A DNA stretch of 64,000 bases. Origin: Candidatus Pantoea persica. GTDB lineage: Bacteria > Pseudomonadota > Gammaproteobacteria > Enterobacterales > Enterobacteriaceae. Location of the stretch: assembly GCF_013753875.1 (NCBI RefSeq), contig NZ_SMDS01000010.1, forward strand, positions 372,001 through 436,000, read 5' to 3'. A model generated the notes under the pieces. The model did not search any database, was not told the DNA's origin, and saw nothing but the letters and a program-made list of their open reading frames with translations. The translations under genes and the position numbers were made by a program. Of this stretch, positions 42,246-58,245 are shown in pieces. How positions within the stretch are numbered: the first letter of the stretch is position 1; every line of letters begins with the position of its first letter.

Positions 42246-43532
42246 TCAGGCGTTTTGGCTGATTTTCGCCAGCTGCTCGAAATAGTCAGGGAAGGTTTTC
42301 GCCGTACAGCCCGGATCGAGGATGGTGACCGGCGTGTCAGAGAGCGCCACCAGCGAGAAGCACATCGCCATGCGGTGATCGTTGTAGGTACCGATCTCCG
42401 CATGCGTCAGAGTCGTGGGCGGGGTAATGCGGATATAATCATGGCCCTCTTCGACCTCTGCGCCGACTTTGCGCAACTCAGTCGCCATCGCGGCCAGACG
42501 ATCGGTCTCTTTGACGCGCCAGTTGTAGATGTTGCGCATCAGCGTCGTACCCTTCGCGAACAGCGCCGTGGTGGCGATAGTCATCGCGGCGTCGGGAATA
42601 TGGTTCATATCCATATCGATGGCGTTCAGCTGGCCGGCGGTACAGGCGATATAGTCGCTGCCCCACTCCACGGTGGCGCCCATTTTTTCCAACACGTCAG
42701 CGAAGCGGATATCGCCCTGCACGCTGTTGCGGCCGATGCCCGTGACGCGCACCGTTCCGCCCTTGATCGCTGCCGCCGCGAGGAAGTAGGAGGCGGAGGA
42801 GGCGTCGCCCTCGACCAGATAGTCGCCCGGCGACTGATAACACTGCTGTGCTTTGACAACGAAGCGCTGATAGTTCTGGTTTTCTACCTCGACGCCGAAA
42901 CAGCGCATCAGATGTAGCGTAATGTCGATATAGGGCTTCGACACTAGCTCGCCTTTGATAGAGATAACGGCGTCGCGCTCGGCCAGCGGCGCGGTCATCA
43001 GCAGCGCAGTGAGAAACTGGCTGGAGACGCTGCCGTCCATGCTGACTTCACCACCGGTAAACCCACTCTTGAGACGCAGCGGCGGATAGTCGCTGTTCTC
43101 CAGATAGTCGATCTGCGCGCCGCCCTGACGCAGCGCATCCACCAGATGGCCGATGGGACGTTCTTTCATGCGCGGTTCGCCGGTCAGCACGATATCCTGC
43201 TCGCCGAGGCAAAGTACAGCCGCAAGCGGACGCATTGCCGTGCCGGCATTGCCGAGAAACAGCTCCAGCGGCTGAGCAGCGTGCAGCGGCCCCGCCTGCC
43301 CCACCACTTCGCAGACGGTGCGGTCAGCAGAGAGGGTAAATTCGACGCCTAATGCCTGCAGGGCGTTCAGCATGTGCTTGACATCATCGCTGTCCAGCAG
43401 GTTAGTCAGGCGCGTAGTGCCTTTCGCCAGCGCCGCTAGCAGCAGCGCGCGATTAGAAACGCTTTTTGAACCTGGCAGGTTAATGGTGCCGTCAACGCGT
43501 GCAATCGGTTGTAAGGTCAGGGAGTCCTGCAT
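42246..43532 (-). CDS. aroA: EPSP synthase (3-phosphoshikimate 1-carboxyvinyltransferase)
   Basis: Sixth step of the shikimate pathway. The start [16 protein letters not shown] at 43532 matches E. coli ([15 protein letters not shown]). It has 428 residues (E. coli 427). The PEP-site signature [15 protein letters not shown] and the second EPSP signature REMKERP-like [15 protein letters not shown] are present, with the shikimate-binding lysine in [15 protein letters not shown]. Downstream of serC, separated by a terminator-like hairpin. Intact, so aromatic amino acid synthesis is kept at this step. Confidence 0.97.
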   Translation of the reverse strand: MQDSLTLQPIARVDGTINLPGSKSVSNRALLLAALAKGTTRLTNLLDSDDVKHMLNALQALGVEFTLSADRTVCEVVGQAGPLHAAQPLELFLGNAGTAMRPLAAVLCLGEQDIVLTGEPRMKERPIGHLVDALRQGGAQIDYLENSDYPPLRLKSGFTGGEVSMDGSVSSQFLTALLMTAPLAERDAVISIKGELVSKPYIDITLHLMRCFGVEVENQNYQRFVVKAQQCYQSPGDYLVEGDASSASYFLAAAAIKGGTVRVTGIGRNSVQGDIRFADVLEKMGATVEWGSDYIACTAGQLNAIDMDMNHIPDAAMTIATTALFAKGTTLMRNIYNWRVKETDRLAAMATELRKVGAEVEEGHDYIRITPPTTLTHAEIGTYNDHRMAMCFSLVALSDTPVTILDPGCTAKTFPDYFEQLAKISQNA

Positions 43533-43554
43533 GTGAAACCAAATCTCCAAAAAA

Positions 43555-43581
43555 GTATAAAACCCCGCCATGAGACGGGGT
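43555..43581 (-). terminator. Hairpin between serC and aroA
   Basis: On the minus strand ACCCCG TCTCATGG CGGGGT is followed by TTTTAT, about 30 bp after the serC stop. A serC-aroA transcript would have to read through it; partial attenuation is plausible. Confidence 0.7.
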
Positions 43582-43612
43582 ATGAAGTCAGCGCCAGCGT
43601 AACGGCCAGGGA

Positions 43613-44698
43613 TTAGCCGTGGCGACGCGCGAAGTCAGTCATAAAGTCGGTCAGCGTCTTCACGCCTTCCAGCGGCATCGCATTATAGATCGATGCGCGC
43701 ATGCCGCCTACCACGCGATGGCCTTTGAGCGCATGCAGGCCAGCGCTGAACGACTCTTCGAGGAACAGCTTGTCCAGCGCAGCATCCGCCAGCTGGAAAG
43801 GCACGTTCATACGCGAACGGTTTTCTACGGCGACGTTATTGCGGTAAAAGTCGCTGCCATCGATAACGCCGTACAGCAGATCGGCTTTGGCCTGATTGAT
43901 CTTGTCAATTTCGCCTACGCCGCCCTTCTCTTTCAGCCATTTGAAAACCAGGCCCGAAAGATACCATGCAAAGGTCGGCGGCGTATTGAACATAGAGTCG
44001 TTCTCCGCCAGCACCTGATAATCGAGAATAGAAGGCACCGATGACCGGGCTTTTCCCAGCAAATCGTCACGCACGATCACGATGGTCAACCCCGCCGGGC
44101 CGATATTCTTTTGCGCACCGGCGTAGATCACGCCATAGCGGCTAACCTCCAGCGGACGTGACAGGATAGTCGAGGAGAGATCCGCCACCACAACTTTGTT
44201 GCCGAAGTCAGGCTGCTCGTCGATCGCGATGCCGTCGATGGTTTCGTTCGGACAGTAGTGTACGTAGGCGTCGTCACTGCTCAGCGACCACTGGCTCATC
44301 GGCAGAATGGCACGCTTGCCGTCGCGCGTGGTTTTCACGTCCAGCATGCGCGGGGTGCAGTATTTCTCCGCTTCCTTAATGGCGCTGTGCGCCCAGTAGC
44401 CGCCGTCAATGTAGACCGCCGTCGCGGCGTCGCCTAGTAGGTTGCCCGGTACGGCAGCAAACTGCGCGCGCGCGCCGCCGTGGCAGAATAAAACTTTGTA
44501 ATTAGCCGGGATTTTTAGCAGATCGCGTAAGTCCTGCTCCGCCTCTTCCGCGACCTTGATAAACTCTTTGCTGCGATGGCTGATTTCCATAACGGAGGTT
44601 CCCAGGCCGTGCCAGTTTGTCAGTTCTTGTTCTGCACGACGGAGCACTTCCACCGGCAGCATTGCTGGACCGGAACTAAAATTATAAATCTGCGCCAT
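43613..44698 (-). CDS. serC: Phosphoserine aminotransferase
   Basis: PLP enzyme of serine and pyridoxal phosphate synthesis. It has 361 residues (E. coli 362). Clear segments are [22 protein letters not shown], the cofactor lysine in [16 protein letters not shown], and [16 protein letters not shown]. It is the first gene of the serC-aroA pair. Intact. Confidence 0.97.
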   Translation of the reverse strand: MAQIYNFSSGPAMLPVEVLRRAEQELTNWHGLGTSVMEISHRSKEFIKVAEEAEQDLRDLLKIPANYKVLFCHGGARAQFAAVPGNLLGDAATAVYIDGGYWAHSAIKEAEKYCTPRMLDVKTTRDGKRAILPMSQWSLSSDDAYVHYCPNETIDGIAIDEQPDFGNKVVVADLSSTILSRPLEVSRYGVIYAGAQKNIGPAGLTIVIVRDDLLGKARSSVPSILDYQVLAENDSMFNTPPTFAWYLSGLVFKWLKEKGGVGEIDKINQAKADLLYGVIDGSDFYRNNVAVENRSRMNVPFQLADAALDKLFLEESFSAGLHALKGHRVVGGMRASIYNAMPLEGVKTLTDFMTDFARRHG

Positions 44699-45009
44699 TT
44701 CCCCTCACCACGTTTATCCAGAACGATTATTAATTGCTTACCGGTTTTATCACCGCCTCTGGATGCCTGCAATGATAAATTGGGAAGGGATCACATTTCC
44801 TGAATCTGCCGCCCCGCAGCTTATTTCACAAATACAACGCGCCGCGAAATTTTGTGAGGTGTTGCGTTTTCAGGGCGATCGGCGCGCGCCGGGCCGCGTT
44901 TCAGGGAAAATAGCCGTGGAGAAATTTCTGCCGTCTTCATAGCGCCGCGCCGGCAAAATCCCCATCATTACGCACTTTACGCCCACCTATATATTGAGAG
45001 AGCGGCTTC
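44699..45009. other. Divergent intergenic region serC / ycaO remnant, no gene seen
   Basis: About 310 bases. In E. coli ycaP lies in this interval; I see no trace of it. It must carry the serC promoter. I see no clear hairpin or protein match. Confidence 0.5.
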
Positions 45010-46487
45010 ATGACGCAAACGTTCATTCCCGATAAAAACGCAGCACTGGAAGATTCCATCGCGCGCTTCCAGCAAAAGCTGATCGACCTTGGCTTTAATA
45101 TTCGAAGAAGCCTCCTAGCTTAACCTGGTTCTTCACATCTGTTCCGTGCATATTCGCGACCATGATTGCCCGCTCTGCTTCACTAACGGCAAAGGCGCCA
45201 GCAAAAAGGCGGCGCTGGCGTCGGCGCTGAGCGAATATTTCGAACGCCTCTCGACCAACTACTTTTTTGCTGATTTCTGGCTCGGCAAATCGATCGCAAA
45301 CGGCGATTTCGTTCACTATCCCAATGAAAAATGGTTCCCGCTGCCTGCGGACGGCTCGCTGCCGGACGGCATTCTCGATGCAGGCCTGCGTGCCTTCTAC
45401 GATCCCGACGACGCGCTGACCGAGCCAGAACTGGTGGATCTGCAGTCGGGCAACGCCGAGCGCGGCATCTGAGCCCTGCCCTTTACGCGCCAGTCCGGCC
45501 AGCAGACGGTCTATATCCCGATGAATATCATCGGCAACCTTTAATGTCTCGAACGGCATGTCTGCGGCCCCCCCTAATGAAGCGCACGAGTAGGGCCTCT
45601 CTGAAGTGTTCGAACGCTATATCAAAAACCGCATCATCGCCGAAGCGATCAGCCTGCCGGCGATTCCTGCCAGCGTGATGCATCGCTATCCTGGCGTGAT
45701 TGAAGCTATTGACCGTCTCGAAGCGGAAGGCTTCCCGATTTTCGCCTATGACGCCTCGCTGGTCGGCAACTACCCGGTGATATGCGTCGTACTGTTCAAC
45801 CCGTAGAACGGCACCTGCTTCGCCTCATTCGGCGCCCATCCCGATTTCGGCGTCGCGCTTGAGCGTACCGTGACCGAGCTGCTGCAGGGCCGCGGCCTGA
45901 AGGATCTTGACGTCTTTACGCCGCCGACCTTTGACGATGAAGAAGTCGCCGAGCATGCCAACCTGTAGACGCACTTTATCGATATCGATATCGATATCGA
46001 TACCAGCGGCCTGATCTCCTGGGATCTGTTCAAAGAGAAAGCGGATTATCCCTTTGTTGACTGGTTTTTCAGTGGCACCACGCAGGAAGAGTTAGCCACG
46101 CTGATGACGATTTTCGCTAAGGAAAACAAAGAAGTTTATATCGTCAATTACGATCACCCCGGCGTCTACGCCTGTCGCATTATCGTGCCGGGCATGTCCG
46201 ATATCTGTCCGGCTGAAGATTTGCTACTGGCAAATAACAATATGGACGCCAGCCTGCGCGATACGCTTTTGTCGCTGCCCGCCAGCAACTGGAATTCGGA
46301 AGAGTATCTCGACCTGATTGCGCAGCTGGATGAAGAAGGCCACGACGATTTTACTCGCGTGCGCGAGCTGCTTGGCCTGGCGAGCGGCAAGGACAACGGC
46401 TGGTACACGCTGCGTATCGGCGAGCTGAAGGCAATGCTGGCGCTGGCGGGCGGCGATCTCGATCAGGCGCTGATCTGGACCGAATAG
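45010..46487 (+). pseudogene. ycaO: YcaO, ATP-dependent cyclodehydratase-family protein, decayed and 3'-truncated
   Basis: E. coli YcaO (586 residues) aids RimO-dependent methylthiolation of ribosomal protein S12. It starts MTQTFIPDKNAALEDSIARFQQK. The frame shifts near 45105, and again near 45475 and 45540 (IIGNL then an extra base). TAG codons occur at FNP*NGTCF and ANL*THFID. The last open part (MTIFAKENKEVYIVNYDHPG to [14 protein letters not shown]) ends in TAG at 46487. About 120 C-terminal residues are gone, replaced by the 3' end of ycaD in opposite orientation. Dead. Confidence 0.92.
45978..46002 (+). repeat. GATATC hexamer microsatellite inside ycaO remnant
   Basis: Almost four copies of GATATC add Ile-Asp repeats (HFIDIDIDIDT) where E. 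coli YcaO has HFIDSSG. It keeps the frame. It looks like a slippage expansion in an unconstrained gene. Confidence 0.8.
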
Positions 46488-47379
46488 TACGAAGAGCGCC
46501 GGCGCCATCGCGGCGTTGCTCAGCATGGCAATCGCTCCCAGAATCACGACAAATACCTGAACGCGCAGCACCAGCAGGCGGCCAAAGCGATCGGCAAGGC
46601 GACCGATAGGTCACTGTCCGACGATACCGGCGCTGACCAGTAGCGCCATCCAGTAGCCGACGCTGGCGTCGCTAATGCCCTGATGGAAGAGATAGAGCGG
46701 CATCAGGCCATAGAGCGATCCCAGCACGATGCCGGAAATCACGCAACCATTAAAGCCCAACCTTGAGCTGCGGCGACGCAGCATCGGCCAGATTTTGCCC
46801 GGCGCGGCGTCGGTAGCTTCGCTTCCGGCGGTGATTTCGATAAAAACCAGCGGCAGAATGGCGCACAGCATCAGCGCGGTCAGCCAGGGGATCACGCTGA
46901 ACAGCGCCGTCGGCACCTTGCTTACCAGTAGTTGGCCTGCGACAGTGCCCAGATAGTGGACAATCATATAGGCGTATAGGCGGCGAGCAGCTGACCACGG
47001 TTCGCACCGTGCCGCTGCACAGCAGCGCGCTCTCGACCACGACCCAGATCAGCGCGCAGCCGATGCCGGCGCAAAAACGCAGCGTCGACCAAGCCCAGAA
47101 GCCCTCTGTCATCACTAAACCTGCCGTCGCCACTGCAAACACCAGCGTGGCGAAATAGTAACTGCAGTTGAATCCGTACTGCTTAATCAGCCAGTCGGCA
47201 ACCAGCGTGCCCAGCAGGTTACCCATGTAGAAAGAGGAACTCAAGACGCCTACCTGTCAGGTGGTCAGCGCGTCGTGAGTCAGCCACAGCGGCACCAGCG
47301 TATTGAGCACGGCAATTGCGATCGTCAGCAAAAGCAGGCCGCAAAACAGCAGCACCACAGGACGTGACCATGTGGACAT
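46488..47379 (-). pseudogene. ycaD: YcaD major-facilitator transporter, 3'-truncated, stop and frameshifts
   Basis: Inner-membrane MFS protein of unknown substrate. The start [26 protein letters not shown] at 47379 is like E. coli YcaD. TGA replaces Trp in [15 protein letters not shown]. The frame shifts after [14 protein letters not shown] and again near 46965. Helices [24 protein letters not shown] and [28 protein letters not shown] are clear. Similarity ends at about 46490, at the joint with ycaO. About 125 C-terminal residues are missing. Dead. Confidence 0.9.
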
Positions 47380-47636
47380 AGGGATAAAACCAAGAAGAGA
47401 GGAAGTTGCACGCAGTTTGCCACTGCGTAAATTAAAGGAAAAGCACAATAATCTGACACTGCACATTTTGCTGCAAGATAATTTAATTTATTTATCTTCA
47501 GTAGGTTATGGGAAGGTTAAACGCTACCTCTCGCTGCGCTATCTTCATGAAAAACATCATTTTTATCTTTGCCAGCCTAGATAATGTCGATAACGTTTAT
47601 TTCTGATAAGTTTCTGCTGCGCGCTAAATCAGGCAA

Positions 47637-47663
47637 TAAAAAAACCCGGACGCGTCCGGGTTT
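47637..47663 (-). terminator. serS terminator
   Basis: AACCCGGACGCGTCCGGGTT at 47643-47662 is a perfect palindrome followed on the minus strand by a run of T. It is 15 bp after the serS stop. Confidence 0.92.
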
Positions 47664-47677
47664 TCTCTGTTACTCGC

Positions 47678-50414
<2,737 letters not shown>

Positions 50415-50421
50415 GCTTACC

Positions 50422-51033
50422 TCACTGACGTTGATCGTCTACCGTCACTCCCTGCGGCGGCGTGAAGGTAAACTTATCCGGGCTGATCGCGCCGTTTTTC
50501 TGGCTTTTCAACTGGTAGCTGCTACGCTGCCCATCCTGCTCAATGGCGCTGAACTGATTGATGGTACCTGCCGAGGTGACATTCAGGGTGAACTGCTTCA
50601 GGTTGCCGTCGCTGCTTTTCGGCGTCAGTTCGAAAGCGTCGCCCTGCTGTTTGATATTGTACTGCTGCCAGTCGCTCGGCTGATTGCGCGCAATCAGCAC
50701 AAAGGGCGTGTTGCTGGTGGCGTTTTTCAGCAGGCTGACGCTCGCCTGCTCAACGAATGGATTATAAAACCACAGGTTTTTGCCGTCGGAAATGATCACG
50801 CTTTCGTCCGGCGCGGTCATATGCCAGTTAAACAGACTGGGACGTTTGACCCAGAGTTCGCCTTCCCCTTCCTGCACGTTGGCGCCGCTGCTGTCGGTGA
50901 CCTTCTGCGTGAAGCTGGCGTGAAAGCTGTTCACCTTGCTCAGACGCTGCTGCAGTTCGCTGGAGGCGTCCGCCATTACGCTGGTAGAAGCAAAGATGGC
51001 CAGCAGGCCAGGCATGATTACGCTTAATTTCAT
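50422..51033 (-). CDS. lolA: Outer-membrane lipoprotein carrier LolA
   Basis: Periplasmic chaperone carrying lipoproteins from LolCDE to LolB. The start [21 protein letters not shown] at 51033 gives a signal peptide cleaved before [10 protein letters not shown], and a 203-residue precursor identical in length to E. coli. [18 protein letters not shown] and [14 protein letters not shown] are conserved. A longer open frame upstream was rejected. Intact. Confidence 0.96.
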   Translation of the reverse strand: MKLSVIMPGLLAIFASTSVMADASSELQQRLSKVNSFHASFTQKVTDSSGANVQEGEGELWVKRPSLFNWHMTAPDESVIISDGKNLWFYNPFVEQASVSLLKNATSNTPFVLIARNQPSDWQQYNIKQQGDAFELTPKSSDGNLKQFTLNVTSAGTINQFSAIEQDGQRSSYQLKSQKNGAISPDKFTFTPPQGVTVDDQRQ

Positions 51034-51159
51034 CTGCTCTGATTCCTTATTAATTTCAACCCAGTTCATAACGTTTTCATTCTGGTCGCCGTTTCGGCAT
51101 TGGGCCAGGAGAAAAACCCGAAAGCATAATCTGATATGGGGATAAACGTCGCCTGAACA

Positions 51160-51183
51160 ATGGGCCAGTAAAAACTGGCCCAT
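51160..51183 (-). terminator. Hairpin downstream of ftsK
   Basis: ATGGGCCAGT (51160-51169), loop AAAA, ACTGGCCCAT (51174-51183). A 10-bp perfect stem between ftsK and lolA; the following bases on the minus strand (TGTTC) are only weakly U-rich. Confidence 0.6.
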
Positions 51184-51209
51184 GATTGTTTGTTGCAAAG
51201 CGCGTCGCG

Positions 51210-54200
51210 CTACATCTCGTGAGGTGGCGGCGAAAGCACCTCGCGGTTGCCGTTGTGGCCTGGCTCCGAGACGATGCCCTGCGCCTCCATCTGTTCGATG
51301 ATGCGCGCGGCGCGGTTATAGCCGATACGGAACTGACGCTGTACGCCGGAAATCGATGCGCGACGCTTGTCGACGACAAAGGCGACCGCCTGATCGAACA
51401 GCGGATCGAGCTCTTCGTCACCCTCCAGACCGCCGCCGCCTTCGCTCTCTTCGCCCGCGGTAATGCTGTCGATATATTGCGGACATCCGCGCGCCTTCCA
51501 GTCCTGCACCACGGCGTGCACTTCCTGATCGCGCACAAAGGCGCCGTGCACGCGCACCGGCATTGAGGAGTTCGGCGGCATATAGAGCATGTCGCCCATT
51601 CCCAGCAGCGATTCAGCGCCGCTCTGATCGAGGATGGTGCGCGAGTCGATTTTGCTGGAGACGGTAAAGGCGATGCGCGTCGGAATGTTGGCCTTGATCA
51701 GGCCGGTGATCACATCTACCGAAGGACGCTGGGTAGCAAGCACCAGGTGAATGCCCGCCGCGCGCGCTTTCTGCGCCAGACGCGCGATCAGCTCTTCCAC
51801 TTTCTTGCCGACCGCCATCATCAGATCGGCAAACTCATCCACCATCACCACGATGTAGGGCAGTTTTTCCAGCACCGGCGGCGTGGTGTCCATGCTGTCA
51901 CCCGGCTTCCAGAACGGATCGGGGATAGGGCGGCCCATCGCTTCGGCCTGTTCGACCTTCTCGTTGTAGCCCGCCAGATTACGAACGCCCAGCGCCGACA
52001 TCAGCTTATAGCGACGCTCCATCTCGCCGACGCTCCAGCGCAACGCGTTGGCGGCGTCCTTCATGTCGGTGACGACTTCGGTCAGCAGATGCGGAATGCC
52101 TTCATACACCGACAGCTCGAGCATTTTAGGGTCGATCATGATGAAGCGCACCTCTTCCGGCGTCGCCTTGTAGAGCATGCTGATAATCATAGTGTTGACG
52201 CCGACCGATTTACCGGAGCCGGTGGTACCGGCTACCAGCAGGTGCGGCATCTTCGCCAGATCCGCAACCACAGGCTGGCCGGCGATATCCTTGCCCAATA
52301 CCACCGCAAGCGGCGACGGGTTATCGCGGAATTTGGCGCAGTCCAGCACTTCGCGCAGGTAGACGGTCTGGCGATGCTTGTCCGGCAACTCCAGGCCAAC
52401 GTAGGGCTTGCCGGGGATCACTTCAACCACGCGCACGGCGACCGCAGAGAGCGAACGCGCCAAATCGCGCGACAGGTTGGAGATGCGCGCGGCTTTAACG
52501 CCCGGTGCCAGATCCAGCTCGAATCGGGTGATTACCGGTCCAGGCGAGATGCCGACCACTTCCGCTTTGACACGGTAATCCGCCAGACGCGCCTCTACCA
52601 GACGCGCCGTTTGCTCAAGAGCAAACATATCGACCGGCTCCTCCTCCGCCGGCGGCGGCGTCAACAGATCCAGCGTCGGCAGCGGCGTAGAAGGTTTCTC
52701 CAGCAGCTGGTTATGGTGCATAAGGAAGGGGTGAATCAGGCTGTTATGCAGCGAATCGCTCTGCGCCGCGGCGGGCGCTTCCTCGACCGGCTCTGGCGCG
52801 GTGGCAGAACTACCATAGGCTGCATGGCCGCTTGATACGGGCGCAGCGGCAGGTGCGCTATAACTCGTGCGCTCGTTCGATACAGGAGCAGAAGCAGGTG
52901 CGCCGTAAGCGCCAGTGGCGGCGGGCCGCTCACCGGCAGGCTGCCCTTGCGGCGCAGCAGGAATAAAAGCGTATGACGCCGACACTGGCGCAACAGGCAC
53001 AGCCGGCTGCGCAACGGGCGCGTCGGCAGGCAGCTGCCAAGCGGCATGCGTGGCCGCGGACGCCTCCGGTTCCGGCGCTCTGGCAATAGTGAACAGCGGC
53101 TCGTTTGGCCCGTCGTCCACCAGATCCTTCATCGGCGAGAAATCAAACGCCGCCGAGGTGTCGAGGCTGAAGGTCGGCGTCTGCTCTTCCTGCTCAGCGG
53201 CGCCGTAGCGCTGCTGTTGCTGGCTGGCGAAGGCGGCGCGCAGCTGCGCCTCCGCGTCGTCAGAGACCCATTCGGTCTGAGAGGCAGCGGACTCAGCGGA
53301 AGTTTCGGCGCGATGTTGCTCCTCGGCTTTCGCCTTCTCTTCCGCCATGCGTTGAGAAGGCAGCTTAATGCCGTAGGAAGCCAGCTCGCGGCGCGTCGGC
53401 AGTTTTACCGGATTGGGACGCGGCATCGCCGGGCCGATGCCCTGCTTCATCTGCTGGTTGTAGTCAACTTCAGGCGCCACGTCGAACAGCGGCGCAGCCG
53501 CGGCCTGAGCAACTGTCGCCGTAGCGGCGCCTGCGGCGACGGGCAGCACATCCGCATCACGCCAGTTGCCCATTTTCGGCCCTTCATCCTCTTCCCAGCC
53601 GATAAAGGCAGAAGCGGGCTGTCCCTGAGGCGCGTCGGAAGCGTAGCGCGGCGCCTCTGCGGTTGCTGGCGCGTCAGAAGCCGTATCGAATGCAGCACAT
53701 GGCGGCGTGCCCGCAGAGGTTTCCGGCTGCGCCTGCGGCATCTCGAATGTATAGCGCGGCGGCGTGTCTGCAGGCATTTCCGGCTGCGTCTGCGGCTCGT
53801 CGAACGCCGCACGCGGCGGCTGCGCGGCAGCAGACAGATCAGGCTGGGCTGGCGCAACGTCCGGCGCGAAAGCGCCAGCGACGCTATGAGGCGCAGCGAT
53901 TGCTCCGCCCGCGGCGGCCACTGTCGCGACGGCTGGCTGTGCAGCAGGCGCCGCGGCGTGCGTCGGCGCGGCAGAGGATGGCGTTCTGGCGACTTCGGAG
54001 GTCGCGCTTAATGCCCTGTCCGTCGCCGTGGCCGCTTTGGCCAGCAACGAATCGGCAGGCGGCTGCGCGACCTGCTCGCCACTGGCGCGCGGCGCCGTAT
54101 CGGCGTCGATAACGTCGTCCTCTTCCTGCCAGGGCTCATCGCGGCGCGAGCGGTTGCTGGCGAAGGTCAGCACGCCCATCACGACGCCGCCGATGCGCTC

Positions 54201-54761
54201 GGCGATGGTGAGCCAAGACCAGCCGGTGTACAGCGTAATGCCAGCCGCCCAGACGCAGAGCAGCGCCAGCGTGTCGGTCATCGGATTAAACCAGGGCGCG
54301 ATAGCGTTGATGACCAAGCTGCCGATCACGCCGCCCGACGCGAAATACCAGATATCATCGGCATTGAGCGCCGCCAGACCGCAGGTGGTGACCACCAACG
54401 CCAGCACGCCGATCAGGCGCAGGCCAATGGCGAAATAGTCGATGTAATCCTGCTGTTCGCGCTGGCGGAAAGCGATCCAGCACTGGCCGACAATCACCGA
54501 CGGAATGGCATAGGCCATGATGCCGAAAATAAACAGCAGCGTATCCGCCAGCCAGGCGCCCATGCCGCCGCCCAGGTTATGAATCGGCTTATGCCAGGTA
54601 GTTTGCGACCAGCTCGGGTCGGATGGATTGAAGCTGACGAGGGAAACCATCAGATAGACGGCGAAAAGTGAGACGAGAATAAGCAACGCTTCCAGCAGAC
54701 GACATCCACTGCTAAGCGGTTTTAACGAAACTTCTTTATCTTCGGTGTATTCCTGGCTCAA
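51210..54761 (-). CDS. ftsK: DNA translocase FtsK
   Basis: Divisome DNA pump that resolves chromosome dimers at dif. It has 1183 residues (E. coli 1329). The N-terminal membrane domain with four or five helices (residues 20-200) starts [20 protein letters not shown] low-complexity Ala/Pro/Gln linker at about 215-680 is shorter than in E. coli and accounts for the size difference. The RecA-like motor has [17 protein letters not shown] and [12 protein letters not shown]. The C-terminal gamma winged helix ([24 protein letters not shown]) recognises KOPS. Intact. Confidence 0.97.
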   Translation of the reverse strand: MSQEYTEDKEVSLKPLSSGCRLLEALLILVSLFAVYLMVSLVSFNPSDPSWSQTTWHKPIHNLGGGMGAWLADTLLFIFGIMAYAIPSVIVGQCWIAFRQREQQDYIDYFAIGLRLIGVLALVVTTCGLAALNADDIWYFASGGVIGSLVINAIAPWFNPMTDTLALLCVWAAGITLYTGWSWLTIAERIGGVVMGVLTFASNRSRRDEPWQEEDDVIDADTAPRASGEQVAQPPADSLLAKAATATDRALSATSEVARTPSSAAPTHAAAPAAQPAVATVAAAGGAIAAPHSVAGAFAPDVAPAQPDLSAAAQPPRAAFDEPQTQPEMPADTPPRYTFEMPQAQPETSAGTPPCAAFDTASDAPATAEAPRYASDAPQGQPASAFIGWEEDEGPKMGNWRDADVLPVAAGAATATVAQAAAAPLFDVAPEVDYNQQMKQGIGPAMPRPNPVKLPTRRELASYGIKLPSQRMAEEKAKAEEQHRAETSAESAASQTEWVSDDAEAQLRAAFASQQQQRYGAAEQEEQTPTFSLDTSAAFDFSPMKDLVDDGPNEPLFTIARAPEPEASAATHAAWQLPADAPVAQPAVPVAPVSASYAFIPAAPQGQPAGERPAATGAYGAPASAPVSNERTSYSAPAAAPVSSGHAAYGSSATAPEPVEEAPAAAQSDSLHNSLIHPFLMHHNQLLEKPSTPLPTLDLLTPPPAEEEPVDMFALEQTARLVEARLADYRVKAEVVGISPGPVITRFELDLAPGVKAARISNLSRDLARSLSAVAVRVVEVIPGKPYVGLELPDKHRQTVYLREVLDCAKFRDNPSPLAVVLGKDIAGQPVVADLAKMPHLLVAGTTGSGKSVGVNTMIISMLYKATPEEVRFIMIDPKMLELSVYEGIPHLLTEVVTDMKDAANALRWSVGEMERRYKLMSALGVRNLAGYNEKVEQAEAMGRPIPDPFWKPGDSMDTTPPVLEKLPYIVVMVDEFADLMMAVGKKVEELIARLAQKARAAGIHLVLATQRPSVDVITGLIKANIPTRIAFTVSSKIDSRTILDQSGAESLLGMGDMLYMPPNSSMPVRVHGAFVRDQEVHAVVQDWKARGCPQYIDSITAGEESEGGGGLEGDEELDPLFDQAVAFVVDKRRASISGVQRQFRIGYNRAARIIEQMEAQGIVSEPGHNGNREVLSPPPHEM

Positions 54762-54797
54762 GAGAACTCTCCAGGTGCCTGTAAATTATGAAGGCAA

Positions 54798-54821
54798 CAG
54801 CGTCGGGCTTGCCCGACGCTG
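54798..54821 (-). terminator. Hairpin downstream of lrp
   Basis: CAGCGTCGGGC (54798-54808) pairs with GCCCGACGCTG (54811-54821). On the minus strand it is followed by TTGCCTTC. Probably the lrp transcript end, although it lacks a strong T run. Confidence 0.55.
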
Positions 54822-54880
54822 GTCCTGTATGAATTCACAGGAGTGTATCGAAATCTCACAGGTTTTGCACCTGCGCTACG

Positions 54881-55375
54881 TTATCGGGTTTTAATCACCA
54901 AGCGATTGCTCTGTTTGACCTCTTCCATCACCACATAGGTACGCGTGTCGTTCACGCCTGGCAGCCGCAACAGGGTCTCGCCCAGCAGTTTACGATAGGC
55001 GGACATGTCCGGCACGCGGGTTTTCAGCAGATAGTCGAAATCACCAGAAACCAGGTGACACTCTTGAGTTTCCTCAAGTTTTTGCACGGCGGCGTTAAAT
55101 TGCTCAAACACATCCGGCGCACCACGATTCAGAGTAATCTCAACGAAAACCAGCAGCGACGCATCAAGATAGTGTGGGTTAAGTTGCGCGGTGTAGCCGA
55201 GAATGAAACCCTGACGCTCCAGACGACGCACACGCTCAAGACATGGCGTAGGCGATAATCCTACGCGCTTGGAAAGTTCTACGTTGGAAATACGACCATC
55301 TTTCTGAAGTTCATTCAGGATGTTTCTGTCGATTCTGTCGAGATCCTTTCCGGGGCGTTTCTTATTGTCTACCAT
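54881..55375 (-). CDS. lrp: Leucine-responsive regulator Lrp
   Basis: Global feast/famine transcription factor. The start MVDNKKRPGKDLDRID at 55375 matches E. coli; 13 upstream codons were discarded. Its 164 residues are the E. coli length. The helix-turn-helix is RISNVELSKRVGLSPTPCLERVRRLERQG. The C-terminal RAM domain contains QECHLVSGDFDYLLKTRVPDM. Near-identical to E. coli, so under strong constraint. Confidence 0.98.
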   Translation of the reverse strand: MVDNKKRPGKDLDRIDRNILNELQKDGRISNVELSKRVGLSPTPCLERVRRLERQGFILGYTAQLNPHYLDASLLVFVEITLNRGAPDVFEQFNAAVQKLEETQECHLVSGDFDYLLKTRVPDMSAYRKLLGETLLRLPGVNDTRTYVVMEEVKQSNRLVIKTR

Positions 55376-56868
<1,493 letters not shown>

Positions 56869-56898
56869 GTTGTTAATCTCCTGATCTTAATTATCTGA

Positions 56899-56925
56899 GG
56901 CGACGGTTTTCCGGTCGCCTTTTTT
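56899..56925 (+). terminator. trxB terminator
   Basis: GGCGAC (56899-56904) pairs with GTCGCC (56914-56919), followed by six T. Confidence 0.85.
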
Positions 56926-56989
56926 ATGCCGCCATGCTAGATTCGGGCGCCTGACCTGAAGAGAAAGCTTCATATCCTTTCTTTGGTGG

Positions 56990-58245
56990 ATGGCTACGCT
57001 TAGAGTCACGAAACCCGGCAACAGGAACTTACCCCGCTGGCTACGCCAGCAACGCGCCTTCGGCGGCCGCTGGTTGCGCCTGGCCACGCTGTGCGGTCTG
57101 GCCAGCGTGCTAGTGATTATCGCCCAGGATGCCAACCGCCGTAACTTTATTGCGCTGGCGCGCCTGAGCGGCGACTTTCTCGATCGTATCCGCGTGCGCG
57201 AACCCCTGCGCCTGTTCCATCGCGCCGACGCTGAAACCGCCGCCATTGCCGCCTCGAACCACGATTTTCGCCAGCGTACCATGGAGGTGTTGCGTCTCGC
57301 CTTTCTCTCCTCTGCGGTGCAAGAGTTTTTCGCCTCGCTGGCGATTGCGGTGGTCGCGGTCTATTTCGGCTTTACCTATCTAGGCGAACTGCACTTTGGC
57401 CGTTGGGGGCAAAGCGTGACGCTGTTCGCCGGCTTCGTTGCCCTGCTTCTGGCGCCGGAATTTTTCCAGCTGCCGCGCGATCTTGGCGCCTTTTACCATG
57501 CCAAAGCACAGACGGTCGGCGGCGCGGAAGCGATCGAGCGCTTTCTGCGTGACAGTCCGGCGCCTGAGGAGCCGGCGGGTTCGGCCAAGCTGGACGCCGA
57601 CGCGGCGCAGACTGTCGTCGCCGAAAACCTGGTGGCGCTCAGCGCGGATAAAAAGATCCTCTGCGGCCCGCTCAGCTTTACCCTGCCAGCTGGCAAGCGC
57701 GTGGCGCTGGTGGGCAAGAGCGGCGCCGGAAAAACCGTGCTGATGAATGTGCTGCTCGGCTTTTTGCCCTGCGAGGGGTCGCTGCGCGTCAATGGCGTCG
57801 AACTGCGCGAGCTGAGTCGCACCCACTGGCATCAGCAGATAGCCTGGCTGAGCCAGAATCCTCAGCTGCCTGCCGAAACCCTTTGTGAAAATATCGTGAT
57901 GGGCGGCGCGCAGCACGATAGTGCGCTGGACGCTCTGCTGGCGGAATGCGGCGTCAGCGAATTTTTACCGCGCCTCGCCGAGGGCCTCGCGTCGCGCGTC
58001 GGCGACGCGGGCGCAGGACTTTCCGTGGGTCAGGCGCAGCTTATCGCGCTGGCGCGCGCGCTCGACAAGGCGTCGCGCCAGCAGACCACCCTGATGATCA
58101 CCCACCAGCTTGACCAGCTGGCGCAGTGGGACGTTATCTGGGTAATGCAAGAGGGGTAGCTGGTGCAGCAAGCTGGCAGCAGCTCACCGCCGCGCCTGGA
58201 CCGTTTCGCCAGCTGCTCTCGCATCGTCAACGGGAGACCGCTTAA
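56990..58245 (+). pseudogene. cydD: CydD half-transporter, two internal deletions and an amber stop
   Basis: CydDC exports cysteine/glutathione and is needed for cytochrome bd assembly. The open frame jumps from VLVIIAQ to DANRRNFIALARL, removing about 165 residues that hold most transmembrane helices. Walker A (VGKSGAGKTVLMN) and LSVGQAQLIALARAL remain. A second gap of about 27 residues before QQTTLMITHQL deletes Walker B. A TAG at 58157-58159 interrupts the end, and the last residues (LSHRQRETA) lie in another frame to a TAA overlapping the cydC ATG. The 5' end also seems to carry compensating indels. Non-functional. Confidence 0.9.

Noticed and set aside
51747-52835. 362-codon plus-strand open frame
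   Set aside because: Antisense to the ftsK motor domain; His/Arg-rich shadow frame.
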